The position numbers and the translations under genes are program-made. Of a DNA stretch of 64,000 nucleotides, positions 24,264 through 33,170 are shown one piece after another. Within the stretch, counting starts at the first letter, position 1. Each line of letters begins with the position of its first letter. This DNA is from Nocardia amamiensis (GTDB lineage Bacteria > Actinomycetota > Actinomycetes > Mycobacteriales > Mycobacteriaceae): the NCBI RefSeq assembly GCF_015477605.1, contig NZ_JADLQX010000010.1:172384-236383 (forward strand). Reading direction: 5' to 3'. Under the pieces are notes generated by a model, which was given only the letters and a program-made list of their open reading frames with translations, was not told where the DNA came from and searched no databases.

Positions 24264-25253
24264 ATGCCGGTAGCCGTCCCATTGATTAATGCCGCAAAGA
24301 TGTCACAATTAATAGTGATGGACCCAGACTATCCACAATACGAACTCCTCGCGAGAGCGCTCTATGCTCAATTCGGCAACATCTATGAATACAACCTGAG
24401 CGAAGGGCAAGACGCTGGTTTTGACGGCCAGGAATGGACCGGTGAGCTTCGCATCGCAGTGAGACAGTATCTGCTCCACGAACTACCGGCGGATGTTCGG
24501 AATGGGTTGTTTCGCACCAAAGACAGTGCCACTACTGACGTCGATGTTGAGGAACGAGTCGATCAGCTGCTCCAGCTGGAACCCTGGGAAGTAGCCTTCG
24601 AGGTGCGCAACGCCGCGGTGGCTGCGGTTCCGACACTTCGCGAGCTGATCGGCCATCTCGACACCTGGCCCTCTGGAGAGGAGTCGGCCGACGCCATCGT
24701 GTGGTTAGAAGCCAATTCCACGATGACCGAGTGGCGTGCGGTTGCGGAAGCAAGCAACCACGACGAGCTACAAGACATCCTGATGGGGAACCACGGGCGT
24801 GCGGTGGCACCTCAGGATCTGGTGCGCGTGCTGTCGCCACCGGAACTCCTTGCAGCATGGCAGTGGCAATTTGGTCCGGCCGAATCTGATCTCACTGACG
24901 ACGAATGGCGGCTCATTGAGTCGGCGATACCACCGCGAAAGATTGGAACCCGAAGAGGTGAAATCGTGTTCCGCCCGTGGAAAGAGTCTCAGCTTGCCCA
25001 GAGACGTCGCAATCTCAATGGAATCCGCTACAAATTCGCGGAGGGCGTGCGATGGACCGAGGTGCCACCACGCTACGGCGACCGCCTCGACCAGACATGG
25101 CAAAACTACGCCAAGAGCGGGTTTCTTGTGCGTGTCCGCGATGCACTGCAAGACAATCCAGATGCTATAGCCCTCGTGGCCTGGCTGGACAAGGTGATTG
25201 CCGATGCTCCGAAGAAAGGCACGCCACGTCGGGCGCTGGGAGTAGCGGCATGA
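24264..25253 (+). CDS. Unknown protein with domesticated transposase (DUF4096-like) domain
   Basis: 329 residues from ATG 24264 with AGAGGAGAA upstream. Residues ~1-205 are unassigned and helical. Residues ~210-295 (LTDDEWRLIESAIPPRK; RRNLNGIRYKFAEGVRWTEV then PPRYGDRLDQTWQNYAKSGF) closely follow the N-terminal DNA-binding domain of IS5/IS1182-type transposases. Here it sits at the C terminus of a longer protein with no DDE catalytic domain. That looks like exaptation as a DNA-recognition module, not an IS. The next gene overlaps its stop (ATGA). Confidence 0.65.
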   Translation: MPVAVPLINAAKMSQLIVMDPDYPQYELLARALYAQFGNIYEYNLSEGQDAGFDGQEWTGELRIAVRQYLLHELPADVRNGLFRTKDSATTDVDVEERVDQLLQLEPWEVAFEVRNAAVAAVPTLRELIGHLDTWPSGEESADAIVWLEANSTMTEWRAVAEASNHDELQDILMGNHGRAVAPQDLVRVLSPPELLAAWQWQFGPAESDLTDDEWRLIESAIPPRKIGTRRGEIVFRPWKESQLAQRRRNLNGIRYKFAEGVRWTEVPPRYGDRLDQTWQNYAKSGFLVRVRDALQDNPDAIALVAWLDKVIADAPKKGTPRRALGVAA

Positions 25254-25498
25254 ACCTCCATCTACATCCACGGTCGTGGTACATAGAGGAGGTAGAGATC
25301 GTGGGCTATTCGCCGATGGGCCACCTGTTCGATGCAACGCTGCGCTGCCGTCAGTGCCAGCGCGTACGCAGAAAACGGTACTTAGATACGCTTCTCGTGT
25401 TCCGGTTGAGCATGATGGGCCTGCGTGATCCTGAGTACCGAGGAAAGGCCACTGAGATTTCCGAGCAGATTAGAGACGATGTGTGGGCCGCGCTTTAG
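25250..25498 (+). CDS. Small hypothetical protein coupled to the 24264 gene
   Basis: 82 residues, start overlapping the upstream stop as ATGA. Contains one CRQCQ pair, insufficient alone for a zinc finger, in a beta-rich stretch (VEIVGYSPMGHLFDATLRCR), then a helical C terminus (YRGKATEISEQIRDDVWAAL). No family recognised. Tight coupling suggests a subunit or partner of the transposase-derived protein. Confidence 0.55.
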   Translation: MNLHLHPRSWYIEEVEIVGYSPMGHLFDATLRCRQCQRVRRKRYLDTLLVFRLSMMGLRDPEYRGKATEISEQIRDDVWAAL

Positions 25499-25617
25499 CA
25501 TCTGGACAACTGACACGATGGAAGTTCTATGTTGCTGGACACGACTTCATCGTCGCTGCAGCAGCTGGTTGACTGTTGCTGTTAACCACAAGAAAAGAGA
25601 GCAAGGCAACGCATACT

Positions 25618-26907
25618 ATGACTGAGTCCGTTAGCGATAATTTTCCAACACTAGTCAGGCAGCTACTGGACCGGCAAGCTGAGTCCCGAAGCCTTGACTA
25701 TAAGGCGCCAATGTCATTTGGCCCAGCAAAGAAGGATAAGGGCAAGATCCTCCAAGACATCGTTGCTTTGTCCAACACCCGTGATGGTGGGTACGTACTT
25801 ATCGGTGTAGAACAAACCGGCGGTCGGTTCGTACCGGCTGGGATATCCGCCGAGCAAGCTGCCTCGTTTGACCCGACGAGGATTGGCGAATTTGCCAAAA
25901 ACCATTTCTCGCTCCTTCCTGAGGTCTCCTCACACGTAGTAGCAATCGATGGTATCGACCTCCTTTTGCTGCGTGTTGGAGAATTTGACAATGAACCGAT
26001 TGTCTGCACCAAGGACCTGCACGATGAAAATAGCAAGGCTATCCTACGGGCGGGAAGTATTTACGTGCGCACCGTCGACGCCCGCAGCATTGCCATTGAC
26101 TCGGGTGAGTCCATGCGCGCCTTCCTCGATCTGGCCGTTCAGAAACGAGGAGAAGCTCTTCTAACTCAGATCCGAGGACTCGTTGGCTCTCCTCTAATCA
26201 TCGAGGCAAGTGGTCCGCCAGATGCTTACCAGAGCGAAATTGCATCCGCTGCGGACCTGTACTCTAAGGAAGAGCTTACCAGCCCCAAGGCGTACTGGTA
26301 TGTCGAAATTCTTCCCAGGGTATATGACAAGGAGCGCGTCCCTACCGTTGTCCGACTGAAGGAGATCCGGCGAGAATCTGTGGTGTCACTTCGCGGTTGG
26401 GACTTTCCGCACGTAGATCGCGAGAATGATCATATCTTTGAGGACGGCATCCAGTCTGTCACGCACTGGGCTCACTACCATGAGGCACACCGATTCTATC
26501 GATCAGGGCTGTTCACATGGCGATCATTAATTAGTGAGGATTTTACCGACAGGTATGCTGGCTCGATTAGCTATGTGTCCGCAATCTATACCATTACCGA
26601 ATACTTTGTGTTTGCCAGCCGATGTGCGGCTTTAGTAGCCGATAGTGGTGATTTCATTATTCACCTGGGCGTGACTGGACTGAAAGATCATGTGCTTCGA
26701 TCCGATCCAGGCATCTTCTTTCATGACTATTCGACCGGTGCGGAACGGTTTGATCGCAGCTACGACGTGAGCCTTGAGGAACTGCGATCTTCACATCTTG
26801 ACCTTGCCGCAGATGCTGCACGGCGGTTGTTCGATCTGTATGGTCTTGACATCACACTCGATGTCATCCGAGAGTGGCAGGAAAAATTCACTAACCGTCG
26901 ATTCTGA
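25618..26907 (+). CDS. Schlafen/AlbA_2-domain protein
   Basis: 429 residues from ATG 25618; a TTG further upstream is possible. The N-terminal ~160 residues form an AlbA_2 (Schlafen-type nucleic-acid-binding) domain: ESRSLDYKAPMSF, KILQDIVALSNTRDGGYVLI then GVEQ, and SIYVRTVDARSIAIDSGE. The C-terminal ~260 residues are unassigned. AlbA_2 proteins include regulators and nuclease-related defence components. Its place beside a HEPN-like gene and other accessory genes supports a defence or stress role, which is inference. Confidence 0.75.
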   Translation: MTESVSDNFPTLVRQLLDRQAESRSLDYKAPMSFGPAKKDKGKILQDIVALSNTRDGGYVLIGVEQTGGRFVPAGISAEQAASFDPTRIGEFAKNHFSLLPEVSSHVVAIDGIDLLLLRVGEFDNEPIVCTKDLHDENSKAILRAGSIYVRTVDARSIAIDSGESMRAFLDLAVQKRGEALLTQIRGLVGSPLIIEASGPPDAYQSEIASAADLYSKEELTSPKAYWYVEILPRVYDKERVPTVVRLKEIRRESVVSLRGWDFPHVDRENDHIFEDGIQSVTHWAHYHEAHRFYRSGLFTWRSLISEDFTDRYAGSISYVSAIYTITEYFVFASRCAALVADSGDFIIHLGVTGLKDHVLRSDPGIFFHDYSTGAERFDRSYDVSLEELRSSHLDLAADAARRLFDLYGLDITLDVIREWQEKFTNRRF

Positions 26908-26976
26908 TCATCCCTGATCGAGTGTTGGCGTGGCAAGCATCTTGTCGGGCTGCCTTCTCGATGCGATGATACTGGG

Positions 26977-27786
26977 ATGCCTCCCGTCGCCCGGACACAA
27001 GGGGAAACACCAGATGAGCTGAAGCGACGCGCTGCAGTCGAGCGGCGCGAACGGTTCAGAGACAGGGAAGAGCAGTTTGAACGGGATCGCGCTTCGGCTA
27101 CGACGGATGCAGAGCGGGAGAAGATTCAAGCAGACTTCGTTGCGGAGCGAACCCGGCACAGAGAAGAGGACATAGCGAGCGGCAACCGAGCACCCGGTGT
27201 GGGCGTAATCGGTCGTCAGGTCATGTGGCTGTCCTGGATCGACATTGCAGTTCGCCATGAACTGGAAGCAAGAGCGGCCGGAACAAACATTGATCCTTCC
27301 AGCTCAGCCCTAGGGGATGAATTCTCCGCATCGCTGGTGGCGATAACCGCGAGCGCTCTCACAGTCGAGGCATTGTATGCAGAGTTGAAGTACCTTGTGC
27401 CCTCCCAGAAACTGACCACGTCTGGACGCAAGAACAAGCAGTTCCAGATTGTCCGCAACACACTTGGCGTCGCATTCGGTCTTACGGAATCGACTACACA
27501 GCGTCTCGGTTCAAGACTCCAATCGCTATTTGAGCGACGGAATTTCGCTGTTCATCCGTACTCGGAATTGGCACCACTTGAGGCACATCCGGGCGGAGTG
27601 ATGTCCACCGCCGAGCTGGCAAGATTCAACGCAGCCACAAGCCGTGAGGCAGTGGATTGTGCATTTGAAGTACTGGCTGTCGCTGCTTCACCATTAAAAC
27701 CGGCCAATAGGTGGGTCGAACGCTGGGTAGGCGAGCATGCTTCATCGCAGGCTGATTTCGTCGCTCCACTGCGTGCGCGCCGCTAG
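26977..27786 (+). CDS. Possible HEPN-domain protein
   Basis: 269 residues. The N-terminal ~75 residues are a highly charged coiled coil (RRAAVERRERFRDREEQFER). The rest is helical. The segment QSLFERRNFAVHPYSE contains RNFAVH, matching the Rx4H catalytic motif (Arg, polar residue, three residues, His) of HEPN ribonucleases. HEPN proteins often act as toxins or abortive-infection effectors. No recognised antitoxin is adjacent. The family call rests on one motif and helix content, so it is tentative. Confidence 0.5.
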   Translation: MPPVARTQGETPDELKRRAAVERRERFRDREEQFERDRASATTDAEREKIQADFVAERTRHREEDIASGNRAPGVGVIGRQVMWLSWIDIAVRHELEARAAGTNIDPSSSALGDEFSASLVAITASALTVEALYAELKYLVPSQKLTTSGRKNKQFQIVRNTLGVAFGLTESTTQRLGSRLQSLFERRNFAVHPYSELAPLEAHPGGVMSTAELARFNAATSREAVDCAFEVLAVAASPLKPANRWVERWVGEHASSQADFVAPLRARR

Positions 27787-27800
27787 GGGTTCGAGGTGCA

Positions 27801-28244
27801 CTACGACCTCGTAGACGGTCGCATCTCAACTCCACGTCCTCGCAGCGCCTTCCACACACTTCCCTTGCTCTTCCCGAGCGTCCGCGCCACCTTGTTGAGG
27901 GAGTCGCCAGCGCCGTAAAGCCGCACCGCCCAGTCGATCTCCTCCTCAGTCATCGGTTGGTACCGCATCTGGACGCCATGCTCCTGGAGGATCTTGAGCA
28001 GCCCACCTTTGGACAGGCCGTACCGCTCACACAGTTGGTTGGTGGAGGTACCGCCTTGGTAGGCATCGACCAACTCGGCGATGGTGGCAGCCGACAGCCG
28101 CCGATCCAGCCGCCGTGGTTGAACGCTGCTGCTCGCCGTCTTCGCAGGCCGACGGGCCGGAGCAGCCTCCACCTTGGCGATGACCTTGGCAAGCCAGTCC
28201 GGTTCCCACTGTTTCAAATACCGTCCGCTCACCCCGACAATCAA
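27801..28244 (-). CDS. HTH protein with resolvase-like DNA-binding repeats
   Basis: Up to 147 residues; TTG 28244 or GTG 28232 could start it. Two Hin/resolvase-type HTH units are visible: LSAATIAELVDAYQGGTSTN then QLCERYGLSKGGLLKIL, and MTEEEIDWAVRLYGAGDSLN then KVARTLGKSKGSVWKALRG. No catalytic serine domain, so it may be a recombination accessory or regulator. It lies just beyond the terminator of integrase 2, and converges with the HEPN-like gene over a 14-base gap. Confidence 0.6.
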   Translation of the reverse strand: MIVGVSGRYLKQWEPDWLAKVIAKVEAAPARRPAKTASSSVQPRRLDRRLSAATIAELVDAYQGGTSTNQLCERYGLSKGGLLKILQEHGVQMRYQPMTEEEIDWAVRLYGAGDSLNKVARTLGKSKGSVWKALRGRGVEMRPSTRS

Positions 28245-28276
28245 AAACCCCCTCCGACCAGCGTCGGAGGGGGTTT
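28245..28276 (-). terminator. Intrinsic terminator of the integrase 2 gene
   Basis: AAACCCCCTCCGAC (28245-28258) pairs perfectly with GTCGGAGGGGGTTT (28263-28276) around a CAGC loop. Read on the minus strand the stem is followed by a run of T, five bases after the integrase stop. A textbook rho-independent terminator that also separates the integrase from the HTH gene. Confidence 0.85.
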
Positions 28277-28280
28277 GCTG

Positions 28281-29618
28281 TTATTCGACCACTCGTAGCC
28301 TTGGGACCAATTTGGGACCATCGGCGGTTTCGCGGGGATGGCCGGGTCCCATGCGGGCCAGTAGCTCGGGGATCTGGGGTCCGCTGTTCGGCGTCGTGAG
28401 GAACCGCGACAGCAGCTGGCCATCGTTCTGCAATGCCTTGACATCGGGATGCAGATACCGCTGCGTGATGCGGGGATCGGTGTGTCCGGCGATCCGCTGT
28501 AGTCGGTGCAGGGGAACCCCAGCGTCGGCGAACCAGGTCAACCCGGTGTGCCGCAGATCGTGCCGCCGAAGGTGCTCGTAGCCCAGCTGCGCGACGACGT
28601 CATCCCAATGGGTGGCATCGCGAAGGACGCCGGTAGCGATCCGCCCGCCACGCGGCCCGACGAACAACCGCTCGCTCATGAACGCTTCTCGTCGGTCCTC
28701 ATCGCTCGCGCTGTGTAGAGCAGGATCGGAGTCCACGCGGGTGCGAGCGGCGTTGATCCGGCGCAAGATCAGCGGCCGAATCTCCTCGATGAGCGGGATC
28801 GGCCGTGCCCGTTTGCCTTTCGTCCGCTTGTCCCGCATCCCACCGGGACCGGGGGTTGTCTGGCGCCGCAGCGTCCACACCCACTGCTCGGTGTCGATGT
28901 CGCGTATCCGACAGCCGGAGACCTCGCCGATCCGGGTCGCCGTGCAAGCCGCGAATTTCACCACATCACCCCAACCCTGATACCGGCCAGCCGAAGCGGC
29001 GACGAGTGCGGCAGACAGCTGCTGGAGCGTCGACCAGTCCGGCAAAGCCAGCGCCCGCGGATTGTCGAGTTCATCCTCATGCTTCGCAAGCTGCCGCTGC
29101 CACCCGCCGACATCAACACGGTTGCGGTCGATGACCTCATCGCGAACCGCCTGGTCCATCACGCGTCCCAACGCGGCGAGCGTGTTCTTGATGGTGGACT
29201 CACCGCACCCGTCGGCAATCCAGGCGGACACAGCCCGATCGGCAAGGCCGGTCGTGATCATCGTGACCGGCAGATGCCCGAGCGTTGGCACAATGCGGAG
29301 CCGCCACCCCGCCCTGTACGGATCTAACGTCTTCGGCTCCACACCGCGCATAGCGGTGTCCCAGTGCGCATTTCCGTACTCCGCCAGAGTGGCGGTCGCG
29401 GTCTTCGGGTCAACGCCGCGAGCGGCGGCCTGCTCGATCTGTTCGATCCAAGCCTCCGCCGCCTCGCGGGTGGCGAACGACTCGGACCTGGACGCGCGTC
29501 GCTTCGTTACCGGGTCGGTCCAGCGCACCCGCGCCCGGTGCGCGCCGACCTTCCCCCGGAACTCGATGTCACCGCGGATCGAGACCCCGAGTGGGATCAC
29601 CTGTATCTGACCGTCCAT
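28281..29618 (-). CDS. Tyrosine site-specific integrase (second module)
   Basis: 445 residues from ATG 29618-29616. Arm-binding N terminus, SAM-like core domain (TLAEYGNAHWDTAMRGVEPK), then a full catalytic domain: Arg in ACTATRIGEVSGCRI, HDLRHTGLTWF (His-x-x-Arg), AGHTDPRITQRYLH with His and the Tyr nucleophile. All active-site residues are present. The start overlaps the excisionase stop (ATG/TGA share one base). It marks the edge of a second integrative element or an older prophage remnant. Confidence 0.92.
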   Translation of the reverse strand: MDGQIQVIPLGVSIRGDIEFRGKVGAHRARVRWTDPVTKRRASRSESFATREAAEAWIEQIEQAAARGVDPKTATATLAEYGNAHWDTAMRGVEPKTLDPYRAGWRLRIVPTLGHLPVTMITTGLADRAVSAWIADGCGESTIKNTLAALGRVMDQAVRDEVIDRNRVDVGGWQRQLAKHEDELDNPRALALPDWSTLQQLSAALVAASAGRYQGWGDVVKFAACTATRIGEVSGCRIRDIDTEQWVWTLRRQTTPGPGGMRDKRTKGKRARPIPLIEEIRPLILRRINAARTRVDSDPALHSASDEDRREAFMSERLFVGPRGGRIATGVLRDATHWDDVVAQLGYEHLRRHDLRHTGLTWFADAGVPLHRLQRIAGHTDPRITQRYLHPDVKALQNDGQLLSRFLTTPNSGPQIPELLARMGPGHPRETADGPKLVPRLRVVE

Positions 29619-29836
29619 CACGCCGCCGCCGGATCGATGCGCTGGTTCTTTAGGTAGGCGATGAGGTCGGCACCGCTGTAGCGGATCACCCGGTCGGAGA
29701 CCACCACGAACGGGGGTCCCTGGGGCGGGCGGGCGGTGCGCCAGCGGCGGAGACTGGAGGCGTCCACGCGGAGGACCACCGCTACCTCTTCGGTGGTGTA
29801 CCACTCTGATGGCTGGAGTTGCGCGTTATCTTTCAT
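29618..29836 (-). CDS. Excisionase of the second integrase module
   Basis: 72 residues from ATG 29836-29834 with GAAAGGGGG upstream. Residues ~11-65 are an HTH_17/MerR-like domain: WYTTEEVAVVLRVDASSLRR then W, ending RVIRYSGADLIAYLKNQRI. The usual partner of the adjacent integrase. The longer upstream frame has no ribosome site. The 241 bases to the next gene (29837-30077) show no gene. Confidence 0.85.
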   Translation of the reverse strand: MKDNAQLQPSEWYTTEEVAVVLRVDASSLRRWRTARPPQGPPFVVVSDRVIRYSGADLIAYLKNQRIDPAAA

Positions 29837-30077
29837 GGACCGCCCCCTTTCTGTCGAAGTGACGCTTTGTAATTTGGCTTTCTTGAGCATGATTCGGTTT
29901 GGGCATCTGGTTCCAGGTTTGGCCGTCGAGGATGCGGCCGTGCTGCTTCGGGGTTCGGCCGCCCCACTGCCCAGTTGACTGCACCACGAATGCACCGTGG
30001 GCAACGGTCGGGACCGATCTCCCACCATGTCCTGACCATTGACAACCGGCAGAAGTGATCGTTGAAATAGTCCAACG

Positions 30078-30611
30078 ATGATCGAACCTGACCCCCAACT
30101 CGAAGAGGAACTCAACGCCGCTCACAGCCTTTACCCGATCGGCGACCATGTGACCGGAGTGGTCACGCTGATTCCGCGACCCGGCGTCATCGGACTGTTC
30201 GCCGACTTGGGCCATCCACCCACCGGATTCGTCGACATCCTGAATCTGCCGTTTTCCGCCGACCAATGGCCGGCTGTCGGCACAGTAACCGAGTTCGAGG
30301 TCCTCCAGCACACACGCGGCCAGGTTCGCCTCTGGCCTCTCGATCCCGCCTTCCGATCGAGCACAACAAGGTTTCCCATCATGAGCGAGTCCGAATGGTG
30401 CGCCGCCAAGAACCGCCACCCCGTCGGCTCCGCAGTCACCGCCGAGATCACCGACGTCTTCCCCAGCAACCGCGAATACGTCGTCGTATTCGATGGCCTC
30501 TGGTCCGTCCTGTCCTGGTCCGGCACGCCCCCCGTCATCGGCACCACCGCACAGTTCACCGTCGACCGACATCTCGACGCGACCCGAAGAATTCGGCTGC
30601 GCAGCGCCTGA
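30078..30611 (+). CDS. Hypothetical protein with two S1-like beta modules
   Basis: 177 residues. Two similar halves are visible, each with a G-x-V-x beta-barrel pattern: HVTGVVTLIPRPGVIGLFAD then VGTVTEFEVLQHTRGQVRLW, and AVTAEITDVFPSNREYVVVF then IGTTAQFTVDRHL. This suggests tandem S1/OB-like domains, perhaps RNA-binding. No named family. It sits alone between the excisionase and a DUF5131 relic. Confidence 0.55.
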   Translation: MIEPDPQLEEELNAAHSLYPIGDHVTGVVTLIPRPGVIGLFADLGHPPTGFVDILNLPFSADQWPAVGTVTEFEVLQHTRGQVRLWPLDPAFRSSTTRFPIMSESEWCAAKNRHPVGSAVTAEITDVFPSNREYVVVFDGLWSVLSWSGTPPVIGTTAQFTVDRHLDATRRIRLRSA

Positions 30612-30654
30612 CAAACTCAGCACCTCGTCATGGCTTGCGCCAGTCATGGTGCAG

Positions 30655-31395
30655 AGAAGTTTGAAGAAGAACGGCACCCCGGCGTGGCGACACTGGTAGT
30701 TGAGCTGACGTGCCCAGTCCGGTCGCATGGGCCGCGCTGCGGGCCCGGACTCCCCGCCGGCCATGACCCAATGCAACTGTGGTTCCGGCTCCCAGTCGCA
30801 GCAGTCACCCGGGCTTTCACAGTTGTTCCAGCTGCGGTCTATGCCTCCCCGGCATCCGCACCTGGCGGGGCAGGGATTCGGAAACAGACTCGGCCACAAA
30901 TTGACCGGTCCCAGCAGTGGCTCGCAGGACACGAACCGCACCGCGGCCGGGATCTGCCGCAAGTGCTCAGCCCGGACAACGGCCTCCTGGTTCTCCACCG
31001 AGACGCCCATCCACAAGTTCGCAGGCCAGTTCAGGCGATCGGCCAACCGGCGAGCGCGCAGCGACCGTTTCGTCAGCACTTGGTAGGTGTGCTGCGGTGT
31101 CTGGCGGATCACGTCGAACACGTCGCGGATGAAGGATTCCGGCACCCTGGCGTGGAAGAGGTCGCTCATGCTGTTGACGAACACCAGCCGCGTTTCCGCC
31201 ATTGGGTTGGAATGTCCAGCGCTGCATGGTGAATGGTCACGCCGAACCCTGGCCCGGAGGTCCTGGGGTCTCCGTCGGCTTGGTACTTGTCGGCGCCCAT
31301 CGTTTTCAGTCGCTTGGCCATCGCCAGTGCGTAGCAGGCGTGTGGAACGCGATGCAACACCGCTGTCGACACTGTCGACTCGACGAGCAGCATCG
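30655..31395 (-). pseudogene. DUF5131 (phage Gp37/Gp68-like) pseudogene
   Basis: The 5' part (CYALAMAKRLKTMGADKYQA then DGDPRTSGPGFGVTIHHAAL) and the 3' part (RLVFVNSMSDLFHARVPESF, VLTKRSLRARRLA, WVMAGGESGPAARPM) clearly belong to one DUF5131 protein, but lie in different frames. A base appears lost near 31203 (CGGAAACGCGGCTGG, expected CGGAAACCGCGG). The N-terminal cysteine region is garbled and the C terminus ends at GVPFFFK and runs into unrelated sequence. DUF5131 proteins are phage/mobile-element radical-SAM-like proteins. Confidence 0.8.
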
Positions 31396-31554
31396 GTCGG
31401 TCGCGTGGGCATTTCGTTGCCGCTATCAGCGTCGGTTATCGCCTGACGACCCGGCTAATATCGGATACGCCAGACAGTTCACAACCAGCAAACACGGACA
31501 TAGCGCCCGAGAACGCACCTGCGCGGGAAGTCAGACCATGCGGACGGTATCTGG

Positions 31555-32184
31555 TCAGCTCTGCTGCAGCATGCGCTGCATCTGGTCGATTTCGCTCTGC
31601 TGGGTGGAGATGACGGTTTCGGCGAGCTTGCGGGCCTCGGGGTTCTTGCCGTTCGCCAGTTCGGTTTGTGCCATCTCGATCGCGCCGCGGTGATGTTCGA
31701 TCATCATCGACAGCCACATCCGGTCGAACTCGCTACCGGACATCGATTGCAGCGATGCCATGCTTTCCGGCGACATCATTCCCGGCATTCCCGGCATCCC
31801 TGGCATGCCGTGGTTCGCCGTAGGCGCAGGCTTGCCGAACTGCTGCAGCAACGCGGAAATCTGGGCCATTTCCGGCTGCTGAGCAGCCTTGATGGCTGCC
31901 GCCAGATCCAGCACCTGCTGATTCTGCGAGCGCGAGGGCACCATGTCCGCCATCTGCACCGCCTGGGCGTGGTGTGGATACATCATCTGCAGGAACGTGA
32001 CATCGGCGTCGTTGTAGTCCGCCTGCCCTGGCGTCTGCTGGGTCGTCCCCGGCATCGTCTCACCGGGTGTCGTCGTCCCCGCCGTCCCACCCTGGTCATC
32101 GCCGTCACCGCAACCGACCAGGGCAATCGCGGCAGCGGCGACGATGACAACGCCCCGCCGGAACAATGTCGATGCTGGGTACAT
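31555..32184 (-). CDS. DUF305 copper-associated lipoprotein
   Basis: 209 residues from ATG 32184-32182 with AAGGAG upstream. Signal peptide with lipobox LVGC. The DUF305 core carries the paired His motifs MMYPHHAQAVQMADM and MMIEHHRGAIEMAQ, plus a Met-rich segment (HGMPGMPGMPGMMSPESM) suited to Cu(I). DUF305 proteins are ferritin-like helical proteins often encoded with copper oxidases and exporters. Divergent from DUF6153 across a control region with a CsoR-like palindrome. The 159 bases on its other side (31396-31554) hold no clear gene. Confidence 0.87.
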   Translation of the reverse strand: MYPASTLFRRGVVIVAAAAIALVGCGDGDDQGGTAGTTTPGETMPGTTQQTPGQADYNDADVTFLQMMYPHHAQAVQMADMVPSRSQNQQVLDLAAAIKAAQQPEMAQISALLQQFGKPAPTANHGMPGMPGMPGMMSPESMASLQSMSGSEFDRMWLSMMIEHHRGAIEMAQTELANGKNPEARKLAETVISTQQSEIDQMQRMLQQS

Positions 32185-32535
32185 TGGTGAACTCCTTGGC
32201 GTCTCGAACTGCGAGCGTTGGTCGAATCGGAGCGCTTGCCACACGTTCAGCGGCATGGTTCTGGCTGCGGCGTCCATCGCGGTCAGAACACCATCGACTC
32301 GGTCGGTGCACACAGAGAACCCTGTGGCGCACGTCTTCGATCGATATCTCGGCCGCAGCAGGTTCACCGCGGCACTTCTCCGACTGATACCACCGGGGAG
32401 CGACGGTATGCATCGAGCGAAGGGTTTGTGGGACGGTCGTTATAGCGCGGGGCGCGACAGCTGCATTAGTTGAGGTCGTGGATAGTGCTGGGTGTGCCAG
32501 CGGCGTGCGGTCCGCACAGCGGGCCGGGTCGGTGT

Positions 32536-32553
32536 ATACCCCCTCGGGGTTAT
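32536..32553 (+). promoter_or_regulatory. CsoR-like copper operator in the DUF305/DUF6153 gap
   Basis: The 405-base gap 32185-32589 has no gene. It contains ATACCCCCTCGGGGTTAT (32536-32553), a near-palindrome of C- and G-tracts bounded by TA, the form used by CsoR-family Cu(I) repressors. It sits 37 bases before the DUF6153 start. No csoR gene is in the window. Confidence 0.6.
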
Positions 32554-32589
32554 CGCGCGTGTGATCCTACGCGCGCCTATGATGACGTC

Positions 32590-33006
32590 ATGGTCGATCG
32601 GCACCGTCGGTGTCGGGTATCCGGGGCGGTCCGGGTGCTCGGTCTGCTGGTGCTGCTCGGTGGCGTCGCGGCCATGCATATCGGCGTGCTCTGGAGTCAA
32701 CCCGGCTCTCACCGCATTCAAGCCGGCACCGCGGTCACGGTAACCAGGATGGCCGATCACCACCCAGCCGATGGGCTCGTGCCGGTGAATGATCACGATG
32801 GCGTTGGGCACGAAGCGATGCACATGTGTGTATTCATCCTGTCCGCCGCCGCCCTGACGATCGGGCTCATGCTGCTCTACCGGTTGATCGGGACCGGCAC
32901 CGACGACAGCGGCGTACCGATAGCCTCGCATTGGCGAGTGAACCACGAACGCCCACCGCCGTGGACGGTGCCCTCCCTGGCTGAGTTGTCGATCCTGCGG
33001 ATCTGA
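32590..33006 (+). CDS. DUF6153 family membrane protein
   Basis: 138 residues. Two membrane helices (VRVLGLLVLLGGVAAMHIGV and MHMCVFILSAAALTIGLMLL) flank an extracytoplasmic loop with His/Met residues (RMADHHPADG, DHDGVGHEAMHMC). This layout fits the actinobacterial DUF6153 family, usually encoded beside DUF305 and multicopper oxidases and thought to serve copper handling. Same strand as the oxidase, 164 bases upstream. Confidence 0.7.
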   Translation: MVDRHRRCRVSGAVRVLGLLVLLGGVAAMHIGVLWSQPGSHRIQAGTAVTVTRMADHHPADGLVPVNDHDGVGHEAMHMCVFILSAAALTIGLMLLYRLIGTGTDDSGVPIASHWRVNHERPPPWTVPSLAELSILRI

Positions 33007-33170
33007 CAGATCCTCCCGTTCCGTGGCCCGACAAGCTCGGAGGCGGTCTTCGGCTACCCAGTATCCGCCATGGCAGGAACTCATCGCCTCGAACGGGAGC
33101 TCCGCACGCCCCGCCGTCCCTGCATGACGAGGGCGCGATGCACCCGAACACCAGAAACCAGGGAGAATCC

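Noticed and set aside
29826..31412. Single 528-codon minus-strand gene
   Set aside because: The frame joins a DUF5131 fragment to antisense of the 30078 gene and upstream sequence of the excisionase; the parts do not form one protein.
31735..31810. Short tandem GMP repeats as a DNA repeat element
   Set aside because: They encode the Met/Gly/Pro-rich loop of the DUF305 protein and are explained by coding.
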